A stretch of DNA of 64,000 nt from Paraburkholderia sp. ZP32-5 (GCF_021390495.1 NZ_JAJEJP010000001.1:3906001-3970000), one strand, 5' to 3'; positions 20,170 through 29,211 are shown, numbered from the stretch's first letter. Notes: generated from the letters alone by a model not told the origin. Numbers and translations are program-made.

Positions 20170-20184
20170 AAGGAGTCGTCACGC

Positions 20185-21036
20185 ATGAGAACTGTTGTCC
20201 GTAGGCTATTCGAAGTCGCGCTGTTTATCGGGTTATTCCTTCTTTCAGTTCGTTATATCCCACTGTCCCATGAATGGACACCAGCCGAAACGCGAGCATG
20301 GATTTCTGCTTCGGACTGGCTCGGCATCCGCGACCCTGAGGACCTGTATTTTTGGGTTTGCGTGTCTATCGATCTGATCGTGACGGTGATCGCCTATGTG
20401 ACGATCATGAGGCTATGGCGGCAATATCAGGGCAGAAAAGCCGCGCAGCAGGATGGCCTAATAGAAAGGTCATCATATATGGCAGAACTCGCCCGCGCGC
20501 TGTTCAAAGTCGCGCTCTTTGTCGGCCTGCTGGTTCTGTCGGGGCGCTTTGTTGGCGAAGATGACCCATTGCCAAAGAGCGCGGAGCTTAGATGGTTGAG
20601 CGTCGCCAACGGCCTTGGCTTGCGCGAAGCCGATGCTATCTCCCTGCCGGTATTCGTGTCGATCTGGTTGATCGTAGCTGTAGCGGCTTATGTTGCGATC
20701 ATGAAGCTATGGCAGTGGTATCAGGGCAGAAATGCGGCGCAGCAGGATGTCCCGCGAGAAAGGTCATCACTTAGCGCAACGCTCACCTGCACGCTGTTCA
20801 AGGTCACTCTCTTTATCGGCCTTTTCGTTCTGGCCATGCGCTGTACTCGCGAATCTGGCCTGATACCAGATAGTGAAGCGTTTGCACAGGCGAGCATTGC
20901 CCAAGGCATTGGCTCGCGCGAAGTCAGTGATGTTTTCGTTCCGTATAACGTGGCGATTCCGCTGATCATCGCTGCACTTGCTTACGGATCGATCATGAAG
21001 CTATGGCGGCACTATCGCGGCAAGGAAGCATGTTGA
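20185..21036 (+). CDS. Candidate immunity paralogue, three tandem 98-residue units
   Basis: 283-residue membrane protein consisting of three copies of the unit found in the preceding gene: residues 1-98, 99-196 and 197-283. Each unit starts xRxLFxVxLFxGLxxL and ends with the IMKLWxxYxGR motif; YQGRKAAQQD in unit 1 and YQGRNAAQQD in unit 2 are almost identical to the first gene. About six transmembrane helices in total. The start ATG 20185 is 15 bases after the previous stop. The first unit here is most diverged in its loop (SHEWTPAETRAWISASDWLG). Fourth and fifth copies probably arose by in-frame duplication. Confidence 0.8.
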   Translation: MRTVVRRLFEVALFIGLFLLSVRYIPLSHEWTPAETRAWISASDWLGIRDPEDLYFWVCVSIDLIVTVIAYVTIMRLWRQYQGRKAAQQDGLIERSSYMAELARALFKVALFVGLLVLSGRFVGEDDPLPKSAELRWLSVANGLGLREADAISLPVFVSIWLIVAVAAYVAIMKLWQWYQGRNAAQQDVPRERSSLSATLTCTLFKVTLFIGLFVLAMRCTRESGLIPDSEAFAQASIAQGIGSREVSDVFVPYNVAIPLIIAALAYGSIMKLWRHYRGKEAC

Positions 21037-21051
21037 AAAAAAGCGCATGCG

Positions 21052-21816
21052 TCATTTCGCCAGAGACCGCTGCAGTCTGGCCAGATCCTGCGGCTGCACG
21101 TGGATGATTCCACCGCGTGGACTATCGATGTCCGAGATCAGCGCGAGCGACAGCGCAACCGTCACGGGGAGGATCGCAATCAGCAGGCCTTTGCGCAGCG
21201 TCCCCCTGGTGCCATAGCCCTGCACGACACAAGCAAAGAGCGCGATGAGGATCATCAGAAACCACGCGCCGAGCGGTATGTGATTGATCCGCGCAGCCTC
21301 GGAATAATCCTGTGAGTTCAGCACGTCGTTCATCCCTGCGACGACCAGCGCGCCGATCGGTGTCGGTTGCTCATGCGCGACCTGCGTCGCGAGTTGCCAC
21401 AACTCGGATTGAAGCGCCGCCGTCTCGCGGCCGATGCGTTCGAGTTCCTGCGGGTCTCGTGTCCGGAAGTCGGCCAGTCTCAGCTCCGTATAGCGAATCA
21501 GGCCGGCCTTGATCTTCGCGGCGATGGCCGCATCGGCGAGATCGGCGCGCGCGTATTCCGTTCCTATCGCGTTGGCTTCGCCTTCTTCGAGATTCTTGCG
21601 CTGGTCATAGCGGCCGACCGCCATCGAAAGGCTGAAGCCGACGAGCAGCGCCAGCAACGTCAACGTCGCGGTCTGGACAATGTTGAAATCCTCGCGGTCG
21701 TCCTCCGGAAGGACGACTATGCGCCGTAGTACGCGAGCGCCGAACGCGACGGCTCCGATGAAGAGCACAAGCAGCACCACGAACAGGACAGCCGGATGAG
21801 CGACGAACGCTGCCAT
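21052..21816 (-). CDS. DUF4239 membrane protein
   Basis: 254-residue inner-membrane protein of the DUF4239 (bestrophin-like) family. Four hydrophobic segments: two near the N terminus (HPAVLFVVLLVLFIGAVAFG; TATLTLLALLVGFSLSMAVG) and two near the C terminus (PLGAWFLMILIALFACVVQG; LLIAILPVTVALSLALISDI). Between them is a helical hairpin domain with YDQRKNLEEGEANAIGTEYA. Function unknown; an anion-channel-like role is only by fold analogy. GGAGACC precedes ATG 21816. It is probably the last gene of the sulfatase operon. Confidence 0.85.
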   Translation of the reverse strand: MAAFVAHPAVLFVVLLVLFIGAVAFGARVLRRIVVLPEDDREDFNIVQTATLTLLALLVGFSLSMAVGRYDQRKNLEEGEANAIGTEYARADLADAAIAAKIKAGLIRYTELRLADFRTRDPQELERIGRETAALQSELWQLATQVAHEQPTPIGALVVAGMNDVLNSQDYSEAARINHIPLGAWFLMILIALFACVVQGYGTRGTLRKGLLIAILPVTVALSLALISDIDSPRGGIIHVQPQDLARLQRSLAK

Positions 21817-21885
21817 GCAAGGTCTCCGTTATAGCGGTCGTCACTCCGAGCGCGGCGGCAACATGGCACCTGACGCGTATCGGAT

Positions 21886-22416
21886 TCAATGAGCGCCGAT
21901 GGTTGCTGATCCGGCTGCCGTCAGCATCTGCGTCAGCAACGCACTGAACGTTACCGGCGCGTCGACAACGAGCAGCGATTCGCGCAACGCGTATCCGATG
22001 TCCAGCCGCCCATCCAGCCATGCACGCAAGCCCGCTTCCGATGTGACGATGATATTGCTGCGCTTCGCTTCGTCGGTCGTTGCGACATCGGGCATGTCGG
22101 GAACGATATCCGGATCGAAGCCTTCTGTCGTGGCGTGGAAAAAGCCCCAGGTGTCGTTCTCGATCAGCAGCACGTAGAAGTCCGGGATAGCCAGCAACGC
22201 TTGCTCGCTGTGAGCGTCTTCGATGCGTGCCTGTAGCAGATTCAACGCTTCGACGGCGGACATTCTCATCCGCGCGGCCGAGAGCGCTCCTGCACCCGCT
22301 GCATCGACGGGCTCGATGAGACCCGCTTCGATCGCGCGCCGCGCCGCCACGGCAACGCTCAGCGCCAATGGATGGCCAACACTGAAATCAAGCTTGAAGT
22401 TGCAGATTGCGCACAT
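21886..22416 (-). CDS. Hypothetical protein in sulfatase operon
   Basis: 176-residue soluble protein, no recognised family. An N-terminal CxxC (MCAICNF) could bind a metal or be redox active. The middle, QALLAIPDFYVLLIENDTWG, looks like a beta-rich core. Its Shine-Dalgarno (GAGGTG) overlaps the stop codon of the upstream sulfatase, so the two are co-translated; a role linked to sulfatase regulation or maturation is inferred from position only. Confidence 0.7.
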   Translation of the reverse strand: MCAICNFKLDFSVGHPLALSVAVAARRAIEAGLIEPVDAAGAGALSAARMRMSAVEALNLLQARIEDAHSEQALLAIPDFYVLLIENDTWGFFHATTEGFDPDIVPDMPDVATTDEAKRSNIIVTSEAGLRAWLDGRLDIGYALRESLLVVDAPVTFSALLTQMLTAAGSATIGAH

Positions 22417-22425
22417 GACCGCACC

Positions 22426-24480
22426 TCAAGGCGTAACGATAGGGAACCAGAAGTCGAAGTTGTCGAGCCACGATACGAACTCGCCCAGTTTCTGGTTATC
22501 GCCGTCGATCTTGACGTTGCCGGCCATCACGAGCTTCTGCATATTCGTTTTCCCCATCATGATGTCGTTCAGGTCCGCGCGTGCCATCGTGACCGTTGCA
22601 TCAGACGTCTTCGAACTTTTATTCCTCGAATAGTGCAGTGCGCTGTTCTCGACGCCCAGCACGTAGTTCTCTTTGGTATCGGTCAACACCAGATTGAACG
22701 AGGCCGTTTTTCCGGCCGCGCGATCGCCGTTGAGCCGGATACCGAGGTAATCGAGGAACATGTCGAGCGGCATCGCCTGGATCGTGTCGGGGCTCTGCGG
22801 CTGAGGCGCGGGTAGCTGCTGGATGCCATTACGCAATTCCATCGCACCGGTCAGATAGAAATTGCGCCACGACGCCGATTCCGACTGATAACCCAACTGC
22901 TCATAAGCGTCCGCCAGCAACTGCTTGGCCGCCATGTTTTGCGGCTCGGCAAAGACGACGTGATTCACGACTTCAGCCACCCATCGGTACTCGCCTTTGT
23001 TGTAGTACGCGTGTGCCTTGCTGAGAACGGCGGCCGAGCCGCCCATGAACTCGACGTATCGCTTGCCTGCATCGGTTGGCTGCAAGCGGTGCAGGTTCGC
23101 CGGAACGCCGTCGAAAAACCCGAGGCGCAGGTTGTATTGCGCAACGGCATCGTGGTAGACGGTGCCGTAGTAGCTTCGGCAGAACCAATGCTTCGCCAGG
23201 CTATCGGGCAGACGGATCGCTTCGCCGATTTCGAGTGGCGTCATGCCCTTGTTGGCCATGCGCAGAACCTGATCATGCATGTAGCGATACATGTCACGTT
23301 GCGCACCAAGGAACGCGACGACGCGATCGTTGCCCCACGTCGGCCAATAGTGCGAGGCGAACACGACCTGCACATCATCGCCGAACATCTCGAGCGACGA
23401 CTGCAGGTATTTCGACCACAGCAGCGCGTCGCGGACCTTGGCGCCGCGCAGCGTGTACAGATTGTGAAGCGTGTGGGTAGCGTCTTCCGCGGCGCAGAAC
23501 GCCTTGAACTTCGGCAGGTAGAACATGTACTCCGACGGTGCCTCCGATTCCGGCGCCATCAGCACCACCATCTCGACGCCGTCGAGTGTCATTTTCTGCC
23601 CGGTCTTCTCGGCAAAAATGGACGGCACGGCAAGCGTGATGGTGCCCACCGAAGTGGTCTTGCCCAAACCGCCGTCGACAATCCCCTCAGGGCTACGAGG
23701 CAGCAGCGAACCGTACATGTAGCTGGCGCGGCGCCCCATCGCATTGCCGGCAATGACGTTTTCACCGACGGCGGCTTCAGTAAAGCCGGTTGGCGCCACG
23801 ATTTTCACCTTGCCGGATTTCAGATCGTCGTCACTGGCGAGTCCGCGCACGCCGCCATAGTGGTCCACGTGGCTGTGCGTATAGATCACATGAGTAATGG
23901 GCTTATCGCCGAGGTGCGGGACAACGAGCTGCTTCCAGACCGTCGAGGCCACCTCGGTCGTGATGAACGGGTCCACGACGATAAAACCCTGATCGCCCTG
24001 AATGATGCTCATCACAGAGAGGTCGTAGCCGCGAACCTGCCAGATGCCATCGACGACCTTGAACAGCCCGTGGTTCATGTTGAGCTTGGCATTGCGCCAA
24101 AGACTCGGATTGACCGTCGGTGGCGCATTGTTTTCCGGGCCACCGCTGACGAACTCGAACTGCTGCAGATTCCACGCGGGAATATCGCCTTGTCCCTTGA
24201 TGATCACCGGTTCGGGAAGTGTGGCGATCAGTCCGCGTTTGGCGTCTTCGAAATCCTGGGCATCCGCGAACGAAAGGAACTCTGCGTACTGTTTGTTCAG
24301 CGCGATGGTAGCGGGCGTGGCGGGCTTCGACGCCGGACTCGTTGATTTGGCCATCGCACCTGTTTGCGCCAATGTCTCGCCGACCACGCCCGATAGTCCC
24401 GTTGCCACGCCAGCCACCGCGACGTTTTTCAGGAAGGCTCTGCGGGTTCCGTTTTCCGCCGGATCTTTCGGGTCGGACAT
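22426..24480 (-). CDS. Alkyl/aryl-sulfatase, MBL fold (SdsA1-like)
   Basis: 684-residue exported zinc hydrolase of the SdsA1/BDS1 family, which releases sulfate from alkyl sulfates such as dodecyl sulfate. Twin-arginine signal: TRRAFLKNVAVAGVATGLSG. Metallo-beta-lactamase domain with THSHVDHYGG (HxHxDH) at about residue 170, a second zinc region (YLPKFKAFCAAEDATHTLHN) and a distal HYWPTWGN segment. A helical dimerisation domain follows, then a C-terminal SCP2-like domain that binds aliphatic chains (LNGDRAAGKTASFNLVLTDT...NVKIDGDNQKLGEF). GGAGGTAAC directly precedes ATG 24480. First gene of an apparent operon with the 176-residue protein and DUF4239 protein. Confidence 0.92.
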   Translation of the reverse strand: MSDPKDPAENGTRRAFLKNVAVAGVATGLSGVVGETLAQTGAMAKSTSPASKPATPATIALNKQYAEFLSFADAQDFEDAKRGLIATLPEPVIIKGQGDIPAWNLQQFEFVSGGPENNAPPTVNPSLWRNAKLNMNHGLFKVVDGIWQVRGYDLSVMSIIQGDQGFIVVDPFITTEVASTVWKQLVVPHLGDKPITHVIYTHSHVDHYGGVRGLASDDDLKSGKVKIVAPTGFTEAAVGENVIAGNAMGRRASYMYGSLLPRSPEGIVDGGLGKTTSVGTITLAVPSIFAEKTGQKMTLDGVEMVVLMAPESEAPSEYMFYLPKFKAFCAAEDATHTLHNLYTLRGAKVRDALLWSKYLQSSLEMFGDDVQVVFASHYWPTWGNDRVVAFLGAQRDMYRYMHDQVLRMANKGMTPLEIGEAIRLPDSLAKHWFCRSYYGTVYHDAVAQYNLRLGFFDGVPANLHRLQPTDAGKRYVEFMGGSAAVLSKAHAYYNKGEYRWVAEVVNHVVFAEPQNMAAKQLLADAYEQLGYQSESASWRNFYLTGAMELRNGIQQLPAPQPQSPDTIQAMPLDMFLDYLGIRLNGDRAAGKTASFNLVLTDTKENYVLGVENSALHYSRNKSSKTSDATVTMARADLNDIMMGKTNMQKLVMAGNVKIDGDNQKLGEFVSWLDNFDFWFPIVTP

Positions 24481-24836
24481 GGTTACCTCCATTCGTATTA
24501 CGAGAGCAGGCTCGCCAGCATCCGTTCGCCTTTGAACCGATCGCCAATGCCTATCCCAATGACTACGTTGTGAAGATCCGATTCGGGATACATCAGCTCG
24601 TCAGTGATTCGATTAGTTATTGATTTTCTTAAAGCAAACACATTCGCCTGTCAGCTTATGGGGCATAGGTCTGGAACGGTATTGGCCTTTGGTCCTATCC
24701 ACCGCGCACGTTCCTTGCGCGAGAACGCCTCCGCCCGCGTGATGATCCGCGGACTGGATCGAAGTGGCAGGCTTTTGACAGACGTTTTCGTTAGCGAATC
24801 GCGTCTGGTCACGCGTCTTGCTTTCGCAGCACTCCA
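24481..24836. other. Divergent intergenic region
   Basis: About 355 bases between the leftward sulfatase and the rightward 157-residue gene, presumably holding both promoters. An AT-rich stretch at about 24600-24660 is the likeliest promoter area. An open frame at 24604-24840 ends with a GTGA overlap onto the next gene, but its composition does not look convincingly coding. Confidence 0.4.
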
Positions 24837-25310
24837 GTGACTAAGCTGAAGCTTCCACACCCGCAGTCCCTGAGGTTGTCAACCGTGTCCACGCTCCAGT
24901 GCGCCATGGACGGGAAACCCGTCGCACTTCACGTCTTCGCACAGGATGGTGCCTGGCATTGGGGTATCAGTGTCCCTCGTGGACGCGGATACGGATTTCA
25001 GATAGTCGCTTACAACGAGAGAGGGTTCGCGTCCGAAAGTGACGCCATGTCAGACGGCGGTCTGGTGATGAACCGTATTGCCGCCATGTCAGGCGATGCA
25101 ATCGGAACGCCGTTGCAGTCAGTCGCCGAGATTCGCAGACGATACATGCGCGAGCGCCTGCGTCGCGCGATGGCACGCCTCGCCACGTGCGACGAGGCGG
25201 ACACAGAACAAGCCGAACGCTGGGCTACCGCGTGGGGCGCCTTGATCGGCGAGCAGCATTTCAATAGGCAGTTGTGGGCACGGCGCAGGAACACTGGCCC
25301 TGTCGCTTGA
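24837..25310 (+). CDS. Hypothetical protein (157 aa)
   Basis: 157-residue soluble protein, not recognised. The N-terminal part (CAMDGKPVALHVFAQDGAWH, GISVPRGRGYGFQIVAYNER) looks like a small beta domain; the C-terminal part is an arginine-rich helix (IRRRYMRERLRRAMARLATC). The frame begins at GTG 24837, but a GTG at about 24883 (VSTLQC) is an alternative. Convergent with pstS seven bases away. Confidence 0.6.
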   Translation: MTKLKLPHPQSLRLSTVSTLQCAMDGKPVALHVFAQDGAWHWGISVPRGRGYGFQIVAYNERGFASESDAMSDGGLVMNRIAAMSGDAIGTPLQSVAEIRRRYMRERLRRAMARLATCDEADTEQAERWATAWGALIGEQHFNRQLWARRRNTGPVA

Positions 25311-25316
25311 AACGCG

Positions 25317-26348
25317 CTATTGGAAAACCGGTTTCCCGCCCGAGTCCTTCACCTTCGCGCGCCATTGCGTGCGAATTTCATCGACCACGGAGTCGGGCAG
25401 CGTGATGTAGTCGAGGTCCTGCGCGGCCTGGCCGCCGCTCTTGAATGCCCAGTCGAAGAACTTCAGCGTTTCCCTGCCTTGCTCCGGCTTTGCCTGCACC
25501 GCGTGCAGCATCACGAACGTCGCGCCGACGACAGGCCATGCGTTAGCCCCAGGCTCATTGGTCAGAATCTGGTAAAAACTTTTGGTCCAGTCCGCGCCAG
25601 CCGCTGCCGCCTTGAATGTTTCGATGCTCGGCTGCACGACAGTGCCTGACTGGTTCTTCATCGCGGTGTAGGCCATCTTGTTCTGCTTCACGTACGCCCA
25701 TTCCACATAGCCGATGGCGCCCGGAATACGCTGTACGAATGCCGCCACGCCGTCATTGCCCTTGCCGCCGGTGCCGGTCGGCCAATTCACCGTCGTGCCT
25801 TCACTGACCTTTGTTTTCCATTCCGAGCTCACTTGCGACAGGTAGTGCGTCCAGATGAAACTCGTGCCTGAGCCATCCGCGCGCCGCACGACCGCGATGT
25901 CCGTGTCCGGCAACTTCAGGTTCGGATTGAGCGCCGCAATCTCAGGCGCGTTCCACTTCTTGAGTTTGCCGAGATAGATGTCGGCAAGCACCGGACCGGA
26001 CAGCGTCAAGTCGCCCGGCTTGACGCCCGGAAGATTGACGGCCGCCACCACGCCGCCGACCACCGTCGGGAACTGGAACAGACCATTCTTTTCAAGTTCA
26101 TCGTCTTTCATCGGCGCGTCGGAACCGGCGAAGTCGACCGTTTTCGCAAGAACCTGTTTAATTCCGCCGGACGACCCGATGCCTTGATAGTTGACGCGGG
26201 CTCCGCCTGTCTTCACGTACGCTGCGGCCCACTTGTTGTAAATGGGCGCGGCGAACGTACTGCCCGCACCAGTGACGTCGGCCGCATGAGCCGGTACGAC
26301 GAAAAACCCGATGATGGTTGCGGCAAGCGCGATCGATAGATTTTTCAT
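25317..26348 (-). CDS. pstS: Phosphate ABC transporter substrate-binding protein
   Basis: 343-residue periplasmic phosphate-binding protein that delivers orthophosphate to the PstCAB importer. Sec signal [22 protein letters not shown]. Phosphate-site signatures: [42 protein letters not shown] and [17 protein letters not shown]. Length is typical. AAGGAG lies just before the ATG. No pstC, pstA, pstB or phoU is adjacent, so this is a solitary, probably accessory PstS. Regulation by PhoB is likely for the family, but I could not place a convincing Pho box. Confidence 0.93.
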   Translation of the reverse strand: MKNLSIALAATIIGFFVVPAHAADVTGAGSTFAAPIYNKWAAAYVKTGGARVNYQGIGSSGGIKQVLAKTVDFAGSDAPMKDDELEKNGLFQFPTVVGGVVAAVNLPGVKPGDLTLSGPVLADIYLGKLKKWNAPEIAALNPNLKLPDTDIAVVRRADGSGTSFIWTHYLSQVSSEWKTKVSEGTTVNWPTGTGGKGNDGVAAFVQRIPGAIGYVEWAYVKQNKMAYTAMKNQSGTVVQPSIETFKAAAAGADWTKSFYQILTNEPGANAWPVVGATFVMLHAVQAKPEQGRETLKFFDWAFKSGGQAAQDLDYITLPDSVVDEIRTQWRAKVKDSGGKPVFQ

Positions 26349-26437
26349 ACGACGCTCCTTGAAAGCCTTGTAAGTCGTGTCATTTGAAACTAGTCGGGCT
26401 TGATGTCAATTCGGTGATGGTCAAGCTTGCCCGATCA

Positions 26438-27232
26438 CTAACCGCCACACAACACCCCGGCCTCCAGCGTCGCGGCACGCGGTGCATGCGCCTGCATCAG
26501 TTCGAGCTGTACCGTATCGGTTTCTGTAAACGGAATGCCGTTTGCCGCGAGGAATGCCTTGATCGAGTCCGCGGACACGGCGACCACGTAGTCGGCCGCG
26601 CCAGCCCGGGTCACATAGGCGCGCGGGTCGGCGTTGGATGCCTCGGAGCGATCCGTGACCAGGCCCACGACAAGGCCGCCCTGATCCAGCACGGCACTTC
26701 CACTCGCGCCATTCGTCGCCGACGACATCATCGAGAACTCACCGGTCTGCGCCGTCGGCTTGCCCAGCGTGACCGCGTTGTACATCGTCGTCGCGCGATC
26801 CGGCATGTGCCGCAGCACCTCATAGCCGGCCGTGAACACGGGCTGCGCGCCGCCCACGTTGTCCGTTTTCGCGAAGCTTGCGTTGAGGAACGGCTTGATC
26901 CGGCTGGTGATCACCGCAAGGTCGTGGTCCTTGCTCACGGCCTTGACGGTGGCCCGCGCGACCTGCGCGTCCTTGATCAGAAAGAGTGACTGGCAGGCTT
27001 CGACAACGTGACGGGCCGTCAACACGTCGCCGTTGTCGTTGACGAAAAAGCCTGTCGCGTTCGATTCGAGTGCGAACGCATCGATCGGCTTCGACGGCGG
27101 GATCATCATCGGCTCTTCGCGGGTCGTCGTCGTCTGCGCCAGCGTGGCGCCGACGGGCGCCATCACGGCGAAGATCGCCGCCGCGGCCAGGCGCCACCAC
27201 GCGCCGGCGCCCGTCGTCGAAGAGGTGGTCAC
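26438..27232 (-). CDS. Trypsin-like serine protease, exported
   Basis: 264-residue S1-type protease. N-terminal hydrophobic signal/anchor (WWRLAAAAIFAVMAPVGATL). Catalytic triad visible: His in GDVLTARHVVEAC, Asp in SKDHDLAVI, Ser in TNGASGSAVLDQGG. No PDZ domain follows, so it is not a full DegP/HtrA; the C-terminal ~70 residues are unassigned. It starts at GTG 27232, overlapping the upstream gene's stop (GTGA), hence coupled translation. The frame remains open upstream to 27670 but that part lies inside the other gene and is not coding. Likely periplasmic. Confidence 0.82.
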   Translation of the reverse strand: MTTSSTTGAGAWWRLAAAAIFAVMAPVGATLAQTTTTREEPMMIPPSKPIDAFALESNATGFFVNDNGDVLTARHVVEACQSLFLIKDAQVARATVKAVSKDHDLAVITSRIKPFLNASFAKTDNVGGAQPVFTAGYEVLRHMPDRATTMYNAVTLGKPTAQTGEFSMMSSATNGASGSAVLDQGGLVVGLVTDRSEASNADPRAYVTRAGAADYVVAVSADSIKAFLAANGIPFTETDTVQLELMQAHAPRAATLEAGVLCGG

Positions 27233-27717
27233 GGCGTCCTGGCGGAACTCGCCGGTGGTGTGTCCGGCGGCGCATCCGGATTCGCTTCCAGACGCAGGCG
27301 CACGCGCAACGGCTGCAACATGTCGGGCGGCGGCGGCTCCGTCATCGGATGGCTGGTAAGCAGTTGCCGCAGAAGTGCATCGGCCTTCGGATCGCCGAGC
27401 GAATCGAAAGCGATCCGCGTCACGCCGCCATCGGCGCCAATCCACGCCCGGATGACGACAGCCGGCGGCGGCGCATCGCCTTTCGCGTTCAGGATCCGCT
27501 CTTCCAGATACTGATGCAGCTGATTCGCCGCGTCGTCGTCGCCCTCCAGCCATGCCTGGAACTGGTGGCCGACGAGCTGGGCATAGGTGATCCACGGCTG
27601 CGGTATCGCGGGCGTTTGCGCGATGGCCGGAGATGCGGGTACGGCGATGCTGGTCAAGACGGCGAGACACAGCGCCAGCGCGTACCCTTTTCGATTCGTT
27701 TTGCTGCGCGGTTTCAT
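27229..27717 (-). CDS. Exported TonB-C-like domain protein
   Basis: 162-residue secreted protein: signal peptide (LALCLAVLTSIAVPASPAIA), then a domain of the TonB C-terminal type: LEERILNAKGDAPPPAVVIR, AWIGADGGVTRIAFDSLGDP, ADALLRQLLTSHPMTEPPPP. The V/I-x-I-xxDGxVxxxxxxSLGDPxAD pattern is that of energy-transducer TonB proteins, but the N-terminal membrane anchor and Pro-rich spacer are missing. It may therefore be a periplasmic partner rather than an energy transducer. Translationally coupled to the trypsin-like protease. Confidence 0.75.
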   Translation of the reverse strand: MKPRSKTNRKGYALALCLAVLTSIAVPASPAIAQTPAIPQPWITYAQLVGHQFQAWLEGDDDAANQLHQYLEERILNAKGDAPPPAVVIRAWIGADGGVTRIAFDSLGDPKADALLRQLLTSHPMTEPPPPDMLQPLRVRLRLEANPDAPPDTPPASSARTP

Positions 27718-27837
27718 GTCGGTGCGTGATCGGTTTCGGCTGGGGGACTTTGCCCGAAACCTGCGATATCCAGATGAAAAGGAAAAGAATCCCTTACATC
27801 ACTAGACGAGCTGACACGCGCTAAACCGCACACTGAC

Positions 27838-27873
27838 TCAAGGCAGCGAAATCGTCAGATCTTTCGACTCCGG
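27838..27873 (-). pseudogene. Remnant of a tssL 3' end
   Basis: Leftward reading gives PESKDLTISLP-stop, against PESANLTISLP-stop at the end of tssL (34701-34736). At DNA level 27836-27860 is identical to 34699-34723 (25 bases), and the next 15 positions share 11. Position, strand and stop codon all agree, so this is a copy of the tssL terminus, now 6.86 kb away on the far side of the catabolic cassette. The rest of the gene is absent. Confidence 0.75.
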
Positions 27874-27903
27874 CCGGCTTTCGACTTCCGCACAACCGCC
27901 CTG

Positions 27904-29211
27904 CTATCGCCGCCGATTGTTCACGAGCGTAGCCGGAACAAACAAAACCAGCAGTCCGCCGATCACGAGGCTCACCGCAAGCGCGAGCACCCCGGCCCCC
28001 GCCGAGCCGGAAGCCTGCTTGATGACACCGATCAGCGACGGACTGACCACGCCGGAAATGCTGCCCACCGAATTCGCGAGTGCCAACCCGGCGGCTGCCG
28101 CGGCACCGCCGAGGAACGCCGGCGGAATGACCCAGAACTGCGAGATGGTGGTCATCACACCCATCGTGCCCACCGTCAACGCAATCATCGCCGCCAGAGT
28201 CGAGCCCGAGAAACACACGCTCATCGCAAGGCCGAATGCACCGACGAGTCCCGGCACAATCAGATGCCAGCGACGTTCGCCGGTGCGATCCGAGTTGTGA
28301 CTGACGAGCACCATCGCAGCCGCGCCGGCAGCGTACGGAATCGCGGACAGCAACCCGACCTCGAACGGGTCGGCCACGCCACTCGATTTGATCAAGGTAG
28401 GCAGCCAGAAACTGACGCCATACAAACCCATCGTGTAGAAGAAGTAGATCGCGCTGACCAGCAGCACCTTCGAGCTGAGCAAACCATCCCTCAGTGAATG
28501 CAACGCGCTCGCGGGTGCTTCTTCCTTCAGCTTCTGCTCGATCAGATCCTTCTGCTCCTCGCTGAGCCACGTTGCGTCGCGCACCTTGTCGTCGAGATAG
28601 AAAAACGCGGCGACACCCAGCAGCGCGGTCGGCACGCCCTCGGCCAGGAACAGCCATTGCCAGCCGGCAAAACCATGCGCGCCATTGAACGCCGTCATGA
28701 TCCAGCCCGACAGCGGACCGCCCAGCACACCCGACATCGGAATGCCCGTGAGAAACAGCGCAGTCACTTTCGAGCGTCGCGATGCGGGGAACCAGTAGGT
28801 CAGATAAAGCACGATCGCGGGGAAGAAGCCGGCTTCCGCGACGCCCAGCAGAAAGCGCATCACGTAGAACGTCGTCGGCGTTCTGACGAACATCATCGCG
28901 GCCGACACAAGGCCCCACGTGACCATGATTCGCGCAATCCAGCGCCGCGGACCCACACGCAACAGCAACAGATTGCTTGGAATTTCGAACAGCAGATAAC
29001 CGATGAAAAACACGCTTGCACCGAATCCATAAACCGCCTCGCTGAAGCCGAGATCGCTGAGCATCTGCAACTTGGCAAAAGCGACATTGATACGGTCGAG
29101 ATAAGCAAACAGGTAGCAAACAAACAGGAACGGTAGCAGGCGCCACGTTGCTTTCGTAAAGGCAGACGTGTCAGCGCTTGCCACGTAGGTGGCAGGACTG
29201 TGGGAACTCAC
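27904..29211 (-). CDS. MFS transporter, anion:cation symporter (ACS) family
   Basis: 435-residue, 12-helix permease. ACS-family marks: LPFLFVCYLFAYLDRINVAF in helix 1, GYLLFEIPSNLLL, GVAEAGFFPAIVLYLTYWFP and the central loop with basic residues (RRSKVTALFLTGIPMSG). The family imports carboxylates, including aromatic acids such as phthalate. Last gene of the leftward cassette that encodes a Rieske oxygenase, so uptake of that pathway's aromatic acid is the natural inference. Confidence 0.9.
   Translation of the reverse strand: MSSHSPATYVASADTSAFTKATWRLLPFLFVCYLFAYLDRINVAFAKLQMLSDLGFSEAVYGFGASVFFIGYLLFEIPSNLLLLRVGPRRWIARIMVTWGLVSAAMMFVRTPTTFYVMRFLLGVAEAGFFPAIVLYLTYWFPASRRSKVTALFLTGIPMSGVLGGPLSGWIMTAFNGAHGFAGWQWLFLAEGVPTALLGVAAFFYLDDKVRDATWLSEEQKDLIEQKLKEEAPASALHSLRDGLLSSKVLLVSAIYFFYTMGLYGVSFWLPTLIKSSGVADPFEVGLLSAIPYAAGAAAMVLVSHNSDRTGERRWHLIVPGLVGAFGLAMSVCFSGSTLAAMIALTVGTMGVMTTISQFWVIPPAFLGGAAAAAGLALANSVGSISGVVSPSLIGVIKQASGSAGAGVLALAVSLVIGGLLVLFVPATLVNNRRR

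Noticed and set aside
22939..24345. 468-codon frame opposite the alkylsulfatase
   Set aside because: Antisense shadow; no recognisable motif, rich in Arg/His, while the opposite frame has full sulfatase signatures.
24604..24840. 78-codon rightward frame ending with a GTGA overlap on the next gene
   Set aside because: The overlap is suggestive, but there is no ribosome binding site, and the sequence is not protein-like.
26349..26437. Pho box before pstS
   Set aside because: Two TTGAC-like repeats are present, but they do not match the CTGTCAT-type spacing well enough.
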